From positions 3,537,204 through 3,601,203 of the forward strand of contig JACDQD010000009.1 in NCBI GenBank assembly GCA_019843655.1: 64,000 nt of DNA. Direction: 5' to 3'. The first letter of the stretch is position 1; each line of letters opens with the position of its first letter. The stretch is from Lethocerus indicus (taxonomy: Eukaryota; Arthropoda; Insecta; Hemiptera; Belostomatidae). A program made the position numbers and the translations under genes. This document shows positions 9,702 through 20,668 of the stretch, one piece after another. The notes below the pieces were generated by a model. That model did not search any database, was not told the DNA's origin, and worked only from the letters and a program-made list of their open reading frames with translations.

Positions 9702-11169
9702 GTTTTTTAACTTGAGTTTTAATGCCAATCTGATTTTGCCGTACCAGAATGTACTGCTGCCGGTAGCATTGATAATAATTTCAGACGGACTCTCCACAGA
9801 ATTCTGGGGTGGCGGATGTTAACAAATACAAACGATTTTGTAATCTTTCAGGAGCGTAAGCCGCCCTACAAGTTTGGATTCCGAGAGGGGTCTTTAGGCG
9901 AGTGGGAGGCTGGGAGTTTTCCCACTCTCAGGAAATCGTGGAATGCAAATTACACCCGACTGATTGGCTCTCGAGTCCGCGTATATTTTTCCCCCCGCCC
10001 GACGAGAGCAATTTTACCATATTTTCCATTAAGTTCTTCAGCGGGGGCGATCGTGACCGAGCGCCCGAGTTGGGGCCTAATGAAGCGACGAGGACGTGGA
10101 CTTTGGGAGGGGGGGGGAGGAGGAAGCGGGCGGCGTCCCAGAAGAACAGGAAGTGGAAGAAGAAGAAGAAGAAGACGTGTCGGGGCCGTTTCGCATCAAT
10201 AATTAGACCAGATTGAGCGTGGTCAGTTACCTCCGCGGTTTCATGTAGTTGAATTTCCACACAAAGTACAGAATATAAACAGTATTTTTGGAATTTTATT
10301 TAGTTCATTCTATTTTCTGGGCTCTCAACACTGCCTGGCGACCGGTACCTTAAATTTTGAATTAATAAATTAATTAAATTCTTCACTTGTGGGAGAAGAA
10401 ACGACGCTACGTATTGTTCAGTGATTCCATCGTAATGGACAGATCATTAATCATGTACTTTTAGTACGTTAAACATGTTTTCCTCATATCCCTTTATCTT
10501 CTGGGACATCACCTTATTGACTTGAGCTGGCTGTTGGGTTGAATTTTCAGTTCATATACCCGACATAGTCGCGAAATCTGGTTCAACCGAAATTCAGATA
10601 CTCCAAAAACTGTCCACTCTAAGAAGGACCCTGTGAACACAAAAATTTAACGACTCAATTGCCGCCTTTTTAATTGACTTTTAATAATTTCCTACTGAAT
10701 CGCCTCCGCCGTGGCCGCAGCCCAACGGTATCCGCCGCGTCCTCTTTTTTTTTTGCTACGGTAATTCAGGCCGATATACGAATTAAGATCGAGAGACAGT
10801 GTATTAGTTACTTTCTAATTGTGGGGCCATAGTCGGCCTCTAACGCAGGAGGGAAGGACGAAAGTGGGCCACTTCGCCGATGCACTTGCCGCTCCTTACA
10901 TCTGATTGGCCTGAATAACATGAAGAGAACCTGCAGTAGCTGCACTTTTGCTATTCGAGAACACGAGAATTCGCTCCACAATTAGATCCGGTTATAATAA
11001 TTATAACCGGGTTTAATGGTTTGGGACAGCTTCTGTTTGTTAGCCGACTGTCTGCTTTTGCACAATCGCCGAAATCGGCGCGGCTCGAATATTACTAAAG
11101 TAATATTAATAAAGTGTTCAATTTTTCAACAATATTACACTTTTCTTAGTTACTAACAGCCGTTACATA
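9702..11169. other. No gene; palindrome and GAA tract
   Basis: It holds nine G at 10109-10117, (GAA)n at 10155-10175 and a perfect 11+1+11 palindrome at 10988-11010 (CCGGTTATAAT, central A, complement). No protein homology is visible in any frame. Confidence 0.5.
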
Positions 11170-11210
11170 TTAGGTGTACCAAAAAGTAATCGACAATTCG
11201 ATAGATGTAT
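11170..11210 (+). repeat. Solo terminal repeat of mariner family M3
   Basis: TA, then TTAGGTGTACCAAAAAGTAA, then TCGACAATTCGATAG. It closely matches the termini at 14434 and 14794. No matching right end was found downstream, so this is a solo or truncated end. Confidence 0.7.
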
Positions 11211-12158
11211 TTTCCCGTACTGTAGGATGTTGAAATGATAAAAATATTGGATGCATTAACAATAATTACGAAGAATTCAGGAAGTAAGACTTTTCAACTC
11301 AACATAAGTTGTTAAAAAAAATGAATTATTTTATAGGATTATTAATAGAAATATTACATTTCTGCAAAATTTGCTGCCTCGGTCTTGAAAATCGGCCAAT
11401 AGGCGGAAAAATAGCGTCCCAGATATTATTCTTTCGAAATAATAAGAACAACCTTACCTTTCTGCCAAACAAACATGACCAAAGTAATGAAATTTTTAAT
11501 TTCTGTGGCGGACATAAATCTGTCGTGAATCGAGATTAATAATGACCGGCCGGCTACGGCTAATCTAGATCTTTGGGTTGAGAGTTGCGAAATCGATATT
11601 TAGATTCAAAATAGTAGGTTCAAATTTCTTTTCATCCGCAGTTGTGTAATTTGGGACAACGGAAATTGAGTTATATATATTTTGTAAACGATTTTTTTTT
11701 CTTACCCACTATATTATATTCGTGGCATATATTTAAATTTAGACCTTGTAGACGTTTCTACAAAATGTTTGATAGTTTATATGTCACGATGAAGCCGCTA
11801 GGATCAGAGAGTGATTCCACTGTCTTATTTATTACTAATCGGATGAATTACATTACTACTATAAATATCATCTGTAAACACCTCAGAGAGAATCGGTTGG
11901 GCTTTCTCGTATTATTCCATTTATCGATTAAAAACGAATTAAAATATGAAGTTGAATGATTAGATGCCGACAAACTGGCGGCGGGAATGCATAAATTCAG
12001 TGAGATTTACTGGAGATAACTGAATATTATTCTACAGTTTAGAATGTAAATATTCAGTGGCTGAGTGGAAAATTTACTGAGTAACGGCAGGATAATTAAC
12101 GGAACTGAAGAGTTGGAGCCAACGTTGATGACCCAAAAGTTATGTACTATAAATCGTG
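11211..12158. other. No recognised feature
   Basis: AT-rich sequence. The two open frames of about 76 and 105 codons read like random AT-rich translation. Confidence 0.5.
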
Positions 12159-12251
12159 GCTAACACCGCCACTGAAGATGGCGAGCGGCCGAAACCGGTC
12201 CGGCAAAAGAGCAAACCGCCAGCGAGAGGAGACAGAGACACAAAAAATCTT
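12159..12251 (+). repeat. Hairpin family A, one arm only (A6)
   Basis: GGCTAACACCGCCACTGAAG through GGCGAGCGGCCGAAACCGG to AGACAGAGACACAAAAAATC. The other arm, the loop and the long end are absent. Confidence 0.85.
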
Positions 12252-12534
12252 CTAGTTTTATATACACTTTTTACGTTTTCCCCCGGACGGATTACCCCGG
12301 TAATTGTCTGTATTCGCGATGAAAAGAAAAATAAAATGACGGTTCGAAATCACGAGATTGATTGGGTCCCTTGCATGTTGGATAAATCCTGGTCAGGAAT
12401 AAACATTGTTGGACCGGCATTCTCATCTTCTTCCACTTAGCGGTTGAGGAGTTACGCCCCCCGAGCTCATTGACTGGCGAATGATCAGGTGTAATCAGCG
12501 GGAGAGGCTGAATTGATGCTGAAGAACCGAAAGG

Positions 12535-12616
<82 letters not shown>

Positions 12617-13043
12617 CGAGCGTTCATTAGAAGCGGCTCCCGGCCGAGCCATTAATTCATGGCAGGTGCAAAAAGCCGAAGGAAAAAATAGAAAAAAAAA
12701 AAACCCGAACCCCATAAACCCGTATCGGACGACCTGAAAATGGACGTCCCCCGTATGGATGTCCGCGTTTCCAGAATAATTATCGCCTAATATTTAATAT
12801 TAATGTTCATTGCAAACAGAGTTCCTGTTGGGACTCTTACGCTGGCAATTATTTATTCGAAGATCGTACAATATTTCAGTAGTGCGCCACCATGTTAAAA
12901 AGTCGAACAAGTAATATCGGATTGTGTTACACTCGGGTTTCATTTGCATTCGGAAATTTATGTCCTATACCGTGAATTTTTCACTGACCGTCGATACATA
13001 AATGAATAAATGGCCGACGATAAGTAGTTTCATGAATAAATTT
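12252..13043. other. No gene apart from the GA microsatellite
   Basis: Outside the GA tract nothing is recognised. Confidence 0.5.
12537..12611. repeat. (GA)n microsatellite, about 75 bp
   Basis: Nearly perfect GA repeat. It creates spurious Leu-Ser repeat frames on the minus strand. A second tract of similar length is at 26149-26223. Confidence 0.97.
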
Positions 13044-13062
13044 CAAAATATTGATGGTTCTA

Positions 13063-13322
13063 GTTCGACATACCTGTGTTTGTGGCCTTTTGCTGGAGCG
13101 GTTTCGGCCGCTCGCCATCTTCAGTAGCGGTGTTGGTCACCTGCTGAATCTTGTTTTGGCACTGGACAGTACAAGTGACAGTGACAGAGCAGTGAGGATG
13201 CCCGAAAAACATCCAAAGTGCCAAATGCGACCAACACCGCTACTGAAGATGGCGAGCGGCCGAAACCGGTCTAGCAAAAGACCAAACCACCAGCGAGAGG
13301 AGACAGAAACACAACAAATCTA
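13063..13322 (-). repeat. Hairpin family A copy with direct repeats (A7)
   Basis: The long end is on the left and diverged (TTCGACATACCTGTGTTTGT). Much of its stem up to GGCCTTTTGCTGG is deleted. The loop is near 13160-13175, and the second arm ends ACAACAAATCTA. It is flanked by CAAAATATTGA at 13044-13054 and 13323-13333. The match extends imperfectly to 19 bp (17 of 19), a strong target-site duplication. Confidence 0.9.
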
Positions 13323-13333
13323 CAAAATATTGA

Positions 13334-13748
13334 CGTTTCTATAAACAAAGTGTAGACCCAATTTCAAATGAGTCCACCTTTCTACTAATAGCCCCCGACA
13401 CTGACCTTTGAAGAAAACTTTTACAGTTCATTGGAATTATTCAATTTGACGTAATTTGCGCTGAATCTTTCATATAGAAAGTGGTTCGCGCGTGATCGGA
13501 CATTCTAAGTGAAAAGATGCCACAGTGAAGATATGATTCTGTCTGTGTAAGATTGTTTTGAAAAACTAATTCCACGATATTTCTAGCGGCTTTGTAAAGT
13601 AAGAAATAAAAAAAATTCCACCACAAATTGAACGGCCAAATCTGAATCGTTCTCATAACTAATTGTTATACCGTTTAGTAATTTCTGTAATGAAAACGGC
13701 AAAAAATTTCATGTATTTAAAGCAAGAAAAATATAGTTTTAATAAACT
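13334..13748. other. No recognised feature
   Basis: AT-rich sequence with no coding or repeat homology seen. Confidence 0.5.
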
Positions 13749-14093
13749 GTTTTGGGTCTGCGAGGGTTGGAATACCGTAGGTTCGTGATGTTTCTGTCCC
13801 TCTCTACTCGCCATCTTCAGTAGCGGTGTTAGTGTTGGCACTTTGGATGTTTTCGGGCATCCTCACTGCACTGTCACTGTGTCACTTGTACTGCCGGTAC
13901 AAAAATATCCAAAGTGCTAAAAGCGTTAAATGCGTTAAACGTTTTCGTACCGACTGTACAAGTGAAAGTGCAGTGAGGATGCCCAAAAACATACAAAGTG
14001 CCGACAGTTCACTAACGCCGCTACTGAAGATGGCGAGCGGCCGAAACCGGTCTAGGAAAGGCAAAACCAGCGAGAGGAACCTACAATAATTGT
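13749..14093 (-). repeat. Hairpin family A, near-complete copy with enlarged loop (A8)
   Basis: A partial long end on the left (GTTTTGGGTCTGCGAGG) is followed by the arm through CGCCATCTTCAGTAGCGG. The loop is unusually long, about 60 bases, with CGTTAAATGCGTTAAACG, itself a small inverted repeat. The second arm ends GAGAGGAACCTACAAT, with a deletion of the GACAGAAACAC block. Confidence 0.88.
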
Positions 14094-14431
14094 AAGCATA
14101 AAATAAGCAGACAGATCGAGAGCCATTATACGCGTGTCGTCTGCTACGCATTTTTTCCTGTCCAGTCCTCGAAAGATGATATGGTAATATCGCCGGTAAG
14201 ATTCAGAGTGTGGCTCTGTTATCTCCGTTAAAGGATACAAGCCCGACGACCGAGTCACAGTGAAGCGTCACGAATAGCTGGCCGCGTGAGTAATGTCCGT
14301 ACACGGGGTGTTGCACGCCCTCTTAACCAATTCATTCTCGGTCTCTACGCGATATTTCAACTGAACGTATATATTTTTCGTCCCGACGCTCGCCGCATTA
14401 CGCCCTGGCCGACTTAATAATACCGGGGAAA
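14094..14431. other. No recognised feature
   Basis: Sequence between family A and a mariner end, with nothing recognisable. Confidence 0.5.
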
Positions 14432-14433
14432 TA

Positions 14434-14475
14434 TTAGGCGTACCTAAAAGTAATCGACAATTTGATAAGTTATAT
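14434..14475 (+). repeat. Solo terminal repeat of mariner family M3
   Basis: TA at 14432-14433, then TTAGGCGTACCTAAAAGTAA and TCGACAATTTGATAAG. The complete derivative 360 bp downstream shares this terminus, so two copies lie in tandem, the first reduced to its left end. Confidence 0.75.
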
Positions 14476-14793
14476 TAAAAAAAAATGCTTATATTTTAAC
14501 CAGTACCTATATTACTGAGACGTGTTGAAACTCTTCTGGGATTTTTCTTGTGTGTTTGGAACTGTTTGTTTGCGTTTGTTGGGTTGGAATCTGTCTTGTG
14601 CTTGGGTTCGAAATGGGGAAAAACCATCCGCTGGATGTTCCTAAATTTTTGCACTATGAAAATTATTTTTTTTTTGAGAAACGTCCCCGAACTATTATTT
14701 CGTCCACGACCCAATGTAATATCCGGACGACTCGATATCTCTTCGATTTGCTTTATCAATTCCTGGCAAACACAATACGGGGCTCAATTTGTA

Positions 14794-15004
14794 TTAGATG
14801 TACCCAAAAGTAATCAACAATTTGATAAGACGTATTTTGGTCTCGAGGAGTTTTTCAAGAGGGGAATCGAAAATTTGACAGAAAAGTGGCAGAGAGTTGT
14901 TGATAATATCGGTGATTATAGTAGATTAATAATTAAAGTTTCTTTTTTAGCAAAATAAAATGAATTCCAAAGTCAAAATATTGATTACTTTTAGGTACCC
15001 CTAA
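14794..15004 (+). mobile_element. Mariner-like derivative M3, 211 bp
   Basis: It is flanked by TA at 14792-14793 and 15005-15006. The left terminus TTAGATGTACCCAAAAGTAA pairs with a right terminus ending TTACTTTTAGGTACCCCTAA. It retains only the 3' end of the transposase gene. Confidence 0.88.
14849..14958 (+). pseudogene. Mariner transposase C-terminal fragment
   Basis: The frame reads FFKRGIENLTEKWQRVVDN, then IGDYSRLIIKV, and a stop after FLAK. Mariner transposases commonly end with a segment in which a Leu-rich stretch is followed by RW, a short hydrophobic block, and a GDY or GEY motif; TEKWQRVVDNIGDY fits well. About 35 residues survive of roughly 340, all downstream of the catalytic triad, so no activity is possible. 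Confidence 0.8.
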
Positions 15005-15020
15005 TACTTGGGCTTTCTTT

Positions 15021-15299
15021 TCTCTTGGACTTTTTGCCAGACTGGTTTCGGCCGCTGGCCATCTTCAGTAGCGGTGTTAGTCACTATCGGCCCTTTGGAT
15101 ATTTGTCGTACCAGTGACAGTGACAGTGCAGTGAGGATGCCCGAAAAACATCCAAAGGGCCGAAAGTGACTAACAACACCGCTACTGAAGATGGCCAGCG
15201 GCCGAAACCGGTCTGGCAAAAGACCGAACCGGCGAGAGGAGACAGAAACACACGAAATCTACTGTATTCCTAGCAGACTACAAAACAGACGTGTTAAAC
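15021..15299 (+). repeat. Hairpin family A copy (A9)
   Basis: It begins inside the first arm (TTTTTGCCAGACTGGTTTCG). The loop is near 15100 (GTCGTACCAGTGACAGTG). The second arm ends in a diverged long end, CAGACGTGTTAAAC. It starts about 16 bp after the M3 element and is followed within 6 bp by a mariner terminus, so three mobile remnants abut. Confidence 0.88.
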
Positions 15300-15303
15300 T
15301 ATT

Positions 15304-15334
15304 TGCTTGGCAACTAAATAATTGCGGATTCTTC
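15304..15334 (+). repeat. Solo mellifera-like mariner terminus
   Basis: TTGCTTGGCAACTAAATAAT followed by TGCGGATT closely matches the terminus at 42218. Nothing after about 30 bp resembles the element. Confidence 0.65.
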
Positions 15335-16104
15335 TCATCTTCGGGTGTGTGCACCCTTATGCATTTTTTGGTACGCACTACGAATAGCTGGGGCACGTAA
15401 TAAACATTTCAGAATACTCTATAGGTTTGAAGATGTAGTATGCGTAAAAATACAAATAGCGCCAATGTCAATCTAGCCACGAAACTCGCAATGACTTCAA
15501 TAATTTCAACTGTACATTGACTTCTGTCTGATCTATGAAGGGCGCTCTATTAGAGATGTTTTTTCTGGCCGTAATTTAAAATTGTCGGCGTTTCACCGCC
15601 GATTTCTTTTCACAGAGGCGAAGCGCGTTCAGTCGGACGGTAAATCTGAATCGCGCGCTCGAGCCGTTCGAAAATAAAAAAAAAATATATAGAAAATGTT
15701 TCCAGGAGACTGATGAGAGGAGGCCGAAGAACAGCAATCAATATCGTGTTGCGCGGTATTTTAACAAGCACCATTTCATATTATTAATCCGTCGGCCGGC
15801 GGGACTCCTTGTTAGGGGGCGGGGGGGGGTCGAATGTCCCGGTTGATGGGCGCTGAAGAAAGGGTTAAGAGGAGGAGGAGGAGGAGGAGGAGGAGAAGGA
15901 CATCAGAACGGGGATTAGCGAAGAAGGGGCGGGGGAGAGAAAAGAAAATCGACGATGAACGGGAATGAATGAGGTAGCGATAGAAAATGGGCCCGCGACC
16001 GCTAATTAAAACGGACTCGGGTTTCTCCAACCCGCCGCCAACAGGGCCCATCATATTTTATGACCGCTCCAAGTAGCCTTATTTCTATACGGAATAAGGT
16101 AAAT
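15335..16104. other. No gene; GGA microsatellite
   Basis: It contains nine G at 15821-15829 and (GGA)n at 15870-15895. Minus-strand Leu/Ser-rich frames here are artefacts of the tract. Confidence 0.5.
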
Positions 16105-16116
16105 TACATAATTTAC

Positions 16117-16331
16117 TAGTTTAACATACCCGTTTTGTGGTCTGCGAGGGGTTGGAATAGAGTAGGTTTCGTGTGGGGGGTTTGGTCTTCTGCCGGGCAC
16201 AGTACGAGTGAAAAACGTCCAAAGTGCCGATAGCGACTAACACCGCTACTGAAGAAGGTGGCGAGCGGCCGAAACCGATCTGGCAAAAGACCAAATCGGC
16301 GAGAGGAGACAGAAACACCACAAACCTACGG
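16117..16331 (-). repeat. Hairpin family A copy with exact 12-bp direct repeats (A10)
   Basis: The long end is on the left (GTTTAACATACCCGTTTTGT), most of the first arm is deleted, and the second arm ends CACAAACCTACGG. It lies between exact direct repeats TACATAATTTAC at 16105-16116 and 16332-16343. The splice-like motif reads CGGGTATG on the minus strand. Confidence 0.93.
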
Positions 16332-16342
16332 TACATAATTTA

Positions 16343-16877
16343 CCATTATCCAGCAAGAATAAAATTAATAAGTTATTGTCCCCACCAATTATTTGGTACA
16401 ACAGGGCGTAGATTTCACCTAGAATTCAGGAAGCGGTCAATTCACTTTTTATGTGCAGGTTTGATAATTTTATTGAGAATAATTAATTAAGTTAGAACAT
16501 AATTCCTTGATCCAGAAGTTCGTAGGACTTTTAAAAGTCGTGTTTTCGAATTACATCAATTATTCTTGGGGGCATTGCAATTAAGACCTCAGTATTTTTG
16601 AGGCTTACATTATCCAACGAGTTTTACATTTGAAAAAATGTTTGAACGAAAAATAATTAATAAATAAATTATTGTCCCCACCAATCATTTGGTACAACAG
16701 GGCGGAGATTTCACCTACAATTCAGGAAGCGGTCAATTTACTTTTTACGTGCAGGTTTGATAATTTTATTGAGGATAAAATAGTTCGGAAGTTCGGACTT
16801 TTAAAAGTCATTTTTTCGAATTACATCAATTATGTTTGTGGGCTTTGCAATTGGGAACTCAGTATTTTTGAGGCTTA
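16343..16877 (+). repeat. Tandem duplication of a 267-bp unit
   Basis: Units at about 16343-16607 and 16608-16877 share ATTGTCCCCACCAAT, ATTTGGTACAACAGGGCG, AATTCAGGAAGCGGTCAATT, GTGCAGGTTTGATAATTTTA and CAGTATTTTTGAGGCTTA, with scattered differences and small indels. There is no coding homology. The first unit starts at the direct repeat of the adjacent family A copy. Confidence 0.92.
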
Positions 16878-17797
16878 GTTCTGTTGTGGCGCTAGGTTCA
16901 AGGCGCCCATAAACTCCAAGAAGGATTATAAGAAATTGTGGCAATTATGATACTTTAATGGCACCTTGTTTTCATCTATTCGTGCTTGGAATGACAGCGG
17001 CGCGGGTTCAAACAGAATTTGAGGAACAAAATAAAAGGAGTAAATTGTTTACGGAACGGCGGCCCGTAGAGCGAGAATTATGTATTCCCGGCCGGAATTT
17101 CATTGCAATCGTAATCTGTTTTCTGTGAGCGATTGCAAATGGGATTAAACTGTGAACCCGGTAACGCTTGGGGCGGTCGCTTGCCGCCTCCTCCAATTAC
17201 ATACATCAGTCCTGTGGACGGTTTCCTATTACGAGCCGCCCGGTTTCAAATTGAAATAATCTCGTTTCTGCCCCGGGCAGCCCACTAAATATCACTAGGT
17301 GTCGGAACCGATAATTGCAACGTTAAGTAGGAGGCAAAACGCGAGTAAAGTTGAAATACGAGTTCTGGGCGTTAGATCGGGATGGCCCGAACTGGAGACG
17401 GGGTCATTCTGCAATCGGAAACCTCGTATAAGCCCAAAGAATTTATTGTACGACACGATTCGCTAGATATCGCTTAATTTTTTAATTACACGTTTAATTA
17501 AACTGTTTCATTTATGAGTCGCATAAGTGCGAGTTCACATTTCCTGCATACACTTTTATGTTTCATTACCTTAATTCGTACTTTAAATATCATAAATCCG
17601 TCTACAATCGCCTGTTTGGTTTTTGATTTTCCTTTAAAGTGCATTATTATAAATCCTGACAAACGATAAATGCCTAATAATTCGCTTTGACAACTTACAG
17701 ATTCACCTGGAGAAACCTACATCTAAAATGACAAAAAACACACATACCGACCAGAAGAGAATATTTAATTAAAAAATATGAGGCATCTTGCCAACAA
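16878..17797. other. No recognised feature
   Basis: No coding homology, and no repeat shared with the rest of the window was noticed. Confidence 0.5.
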
Positions 17798-17813
17798 GCC
17801 GAAACCGGTCTAG
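17798..17813. repeat. Solo AAACCGGTCTAG motif
   Basis: GCCGAAACCGGTCTAG, identical to the family A core, stands without the arms around it. Confidence 0.6.
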
Positions 17814-18991
17814 CGTTGTTTTGATGATATTGTTAAATTAAAAAATTTTAAAATCCCCGATCCCGAGATTGAAATTTTCACGCCTCGTACTTTTTTCCTC
17901 AACATACACTGTATAAAAAACGATGCATTGGATGATACGTGTAATTGGAGAAAATAGAGATTCGCCGACGGATAATGGACCATTGACCTTAACCACTGTC
18001 ATTTTAAACACTGCGTTGAGTAGAAAGTTAATAAGTGTTTCACTCAGTGATTACACGCAATCAAGTTGTAATATGCACTTTGCATTTAAAAAAAAATATG
18101 CCCCGGGTTCTGTATATCCTGCGCAATTTGTACGCAATTTATTTATATCAAAAAATGTCTCGTAGCACGTACGTGTGTAGGCGATTAAAAACTGCAAAAT
18201 TTTTCATTCACCCGACAACATTTATCACCCTTTATGACTTTAACGATATTAATCCAGAGAGTAAATGGGTCTTTCGTCCAACCAATATTGTAATGACTAA
18301 TGTGGGAAAGTCATCCTACATCCCTTATGACTATAGTGCACTGAAATTTCGGAATTTATAACTGCCTTCTGGGAATCCTCGATCCCCAACGGTTATTGCT
18401 GAAGGATTTGAAATTCGTACGCCTATGAGGTACCCGGAGGATGTACCTGGAGGTCATTAAAACGACCGTCTAGAATTGCATATCTCGAGTATCCGATTTA
18501 CGAGCGATACCCATCGTCGGCTCTATACCATCGTCGTGTCTCCTCCTTGCGGCCGCGACATGACGATTTTCGCAGTCACGCAGGTTATTAATCATATTTT
18601 ATCTGTACCCCCATTATAACGAACAGCAATTATTATAGTGTTGGATAACCCAGAGTCGTCCGACGATCCGACCTTTGACTCAGAATAATCGTCCTTCTAC
18701 GATCGGAAAATATTAAAAAATAAATTCCAACGGACGTCCCTGAAGAACGTTCAACATTGCGTTTGGTCAAGGAAAATTCAGCACCAGGAACAAATACTTA
18801 TAAATTTTCCCGACTTCATACCATTGATTAAATGCCTGGAAAAAATATTTAAATTCCACTTAACCACATATCTTCAACAACTGAAGATAGTGCCTAATTG
18901 TTGTTTCAGTTCATTCTTTTTTATGAACCAGTCGCTATTTAGTTTTAAGTTTGGAACTTTCAGTGATGCCACCCAGACAAGAGAAGAAATT
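17814..18991. other. No recognised feature
   Basis: Two overlapping frames of 80-108 codons (17.9-18.4 kb) show no motif I know. Confidence 0.5.
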
Positions 18992-19191
18992 CTCCTCTCG
19001 CCGGTTTGGTCTTTTGCTAGACCGGTTTCGGCCGCTCGCCACCTTCAGTAGCGGTGTTAGTCGCTTTTGGCACTTTGGATGTTTTTCGGGCATCCTCACT
19101 GCACTGGCTACTGAAGATGGCGAGCGACCGAAACCGGTCTATCGAAAGACCAAACCAGCGAGAGCAGACAGAAACACAACAAATCTACGGT
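18992..19191. repeat. Hairpin family A copy, loop shortened, no long end (A11)
   Basis: The first arm from CTCCTCTCGCCGG runs through CATCCTCACTGCACTG and is then joined directly to GCTACTGAAGATGGCG of the second arm, ending AAATCTACGGTA. TTTCAGTG occurs about 35 bp to the left and 4 bp to the right, a possible but weak direct repeat. Confidence 0.88.
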
Positions 19192-20499
19192 ATTATTTCA
19201 GTGTCTTAAGGCATCGTAATAAGGAAATTAATGATATGAATAACGAAATTCATGTAAAAGATTTGCAATACTAAGGCAGCATAATTATTACTTCCTAGAC
19301 AGTATTTCCAACTTTAATTTCTTCCTAATTGTTTTATGAAATATTTATGTTGCCGACACCTCTATCTATCTCGTTAAATGTTGTCACGGGGTTTTATAAT
19401 TATCACAAATCAGACGCGATTTGAGGATAAATATTTTTGAATAAATAAGGCGTGTAATGCGGGCGCAGAAAGTAAAAGTTGTTTGTCCTCAAACAAAATC
19501 AACATTTCCTTTTCGAACGGCGTACAGCGATTCCCAAATGTCACCCCTTCCATCCCCTTAATTATGTACGTGGTCAACATTTTTTATTTTTTTTTTTATT
19601 TTCACGTTCAAAACGCCGTCGTCCTCTTTCGAGTTTTAAATCTCTCCCACATCCTCCTTTTTTCCCCCCCAAACCCGAATATTAATCCCGAAACGCCCGT
19701 ATATTACGCTCGGACGGCCGTATCCGACCCCCGTATTTCATCCCCGAAAACCGGAATATCCGGAAACATTATTTCGGGTATTTAAAAAAAAAAAAAAAAG
19801 CCGGGAATATGTCACGAACGCGGAATTCATATCCGCCCTATGACAAACGGCGGCGCTTGTCCCACAGGATACGGGCCGAAAGCAACGAATGGAGTAAAGG
19901 AGTTAATATTCGGGAGGATTTTAGTCGGACCTGGATGTTTTGACGAGGACGATATTTTTGGCCCGAATCCAAAAGTTATATTTCATCTCGCGACCGCGCG
20001 ATGAACTTTCAACACAGGTAATATCATCAATCTCTATGTGCCTTTCATTATTTCATTTTTGTGGATTATATTTAACTAATTGTCTAACTGGAAAGTACTC
20101 GTTCTTGAATGAGCAATAGTCCCTGATATCGCTAATAAGGACCAGTGAAAATGTTCATTATGTTTTTTTTACGATACAGCAATTGAAATGCCCGTGATAT
20201 GTTTTTAATTCGGCTCCAAATTAAACGACCCGCTGCCTACCTACCTAAGCGCCGGTCATAAATTTTACAGGGGGTCCGATAAATCATCGCCCTACTTAAT
20301 AAGAACTTGACGCCGCGACGCTAATCCGTAATGTTCCGGCTTAGCATAATTCACAGCCGAAGCATTGCTTTGCGAGGCCTCAACTTCGGCTTCCAGCAGC
20401 TACTGTTCATCGAAATCCAAAGAGTGTACGCATTTCAAATGCGTGTAGACTGAGAACAAAATTTAGCTAGGAATTACTGGGAAAACACTGAAGAACAGT
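19192..20499. other. No recognised feature
   Basis: It contains a poly-A run near 19785-19799 and T-rich stretches near 19581-19600. No gene is seen. Confidence 0.5.
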
Positions 20500-20668
20500 A
20501 CCGTAGATTTCGTCTGTTTCTGTCTCCTCTCGCTGGTTTGGTCTTTTGCCAGACCGTTTTCGGCTGCTCGCCATCTTCAGTAGCAGAAAACCCGAACCGG
20601 CGAGAAGGGACAGGAACACACGAAATCTATTCCAACCCCTCGCAGACCACAAAGCAGGTATGTTAAAC
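20500..20668 (+). repeat. Hairpin family A, arms joined without loop (A12)
   Basis: It starts ACCGTAGATTTCGTC. The first arm runs to CATCTTCAGTAGC and is then joined to AACCCGAACCGGCGAG of the second arm. It ends in the long end AAGCAGGTATGTTAAAC, which keeps the CAGGTATGT motif. Confidence 0.9.

Noticed and set aside
12485..12715. Leu-Ser repeat open frames on the minus strand
   Set aside because: They translate the (GA)n microsatellite; the same applies at 25862-26420.
13749..14093. Coding potential of family A (frames reading MASGRNRS.. across copies)
   Set aside because: The conserved frame follows from sequence identity of the repeat; most copies have stops or frameshifts, and the arm reads equally on the other strand.
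16120..16170. Pol III promoter in the long end (GGTTGGAATACC as a B-box)
   Set aside because: It differs from the B-box consensus by a substitution and an insertion, and no A-box is evident.
18956..19205. TTTCAGTG as target duplication of A11
   Set aside because: Only 8 bp, and one copy is about 35 bp away from the recognisable element.
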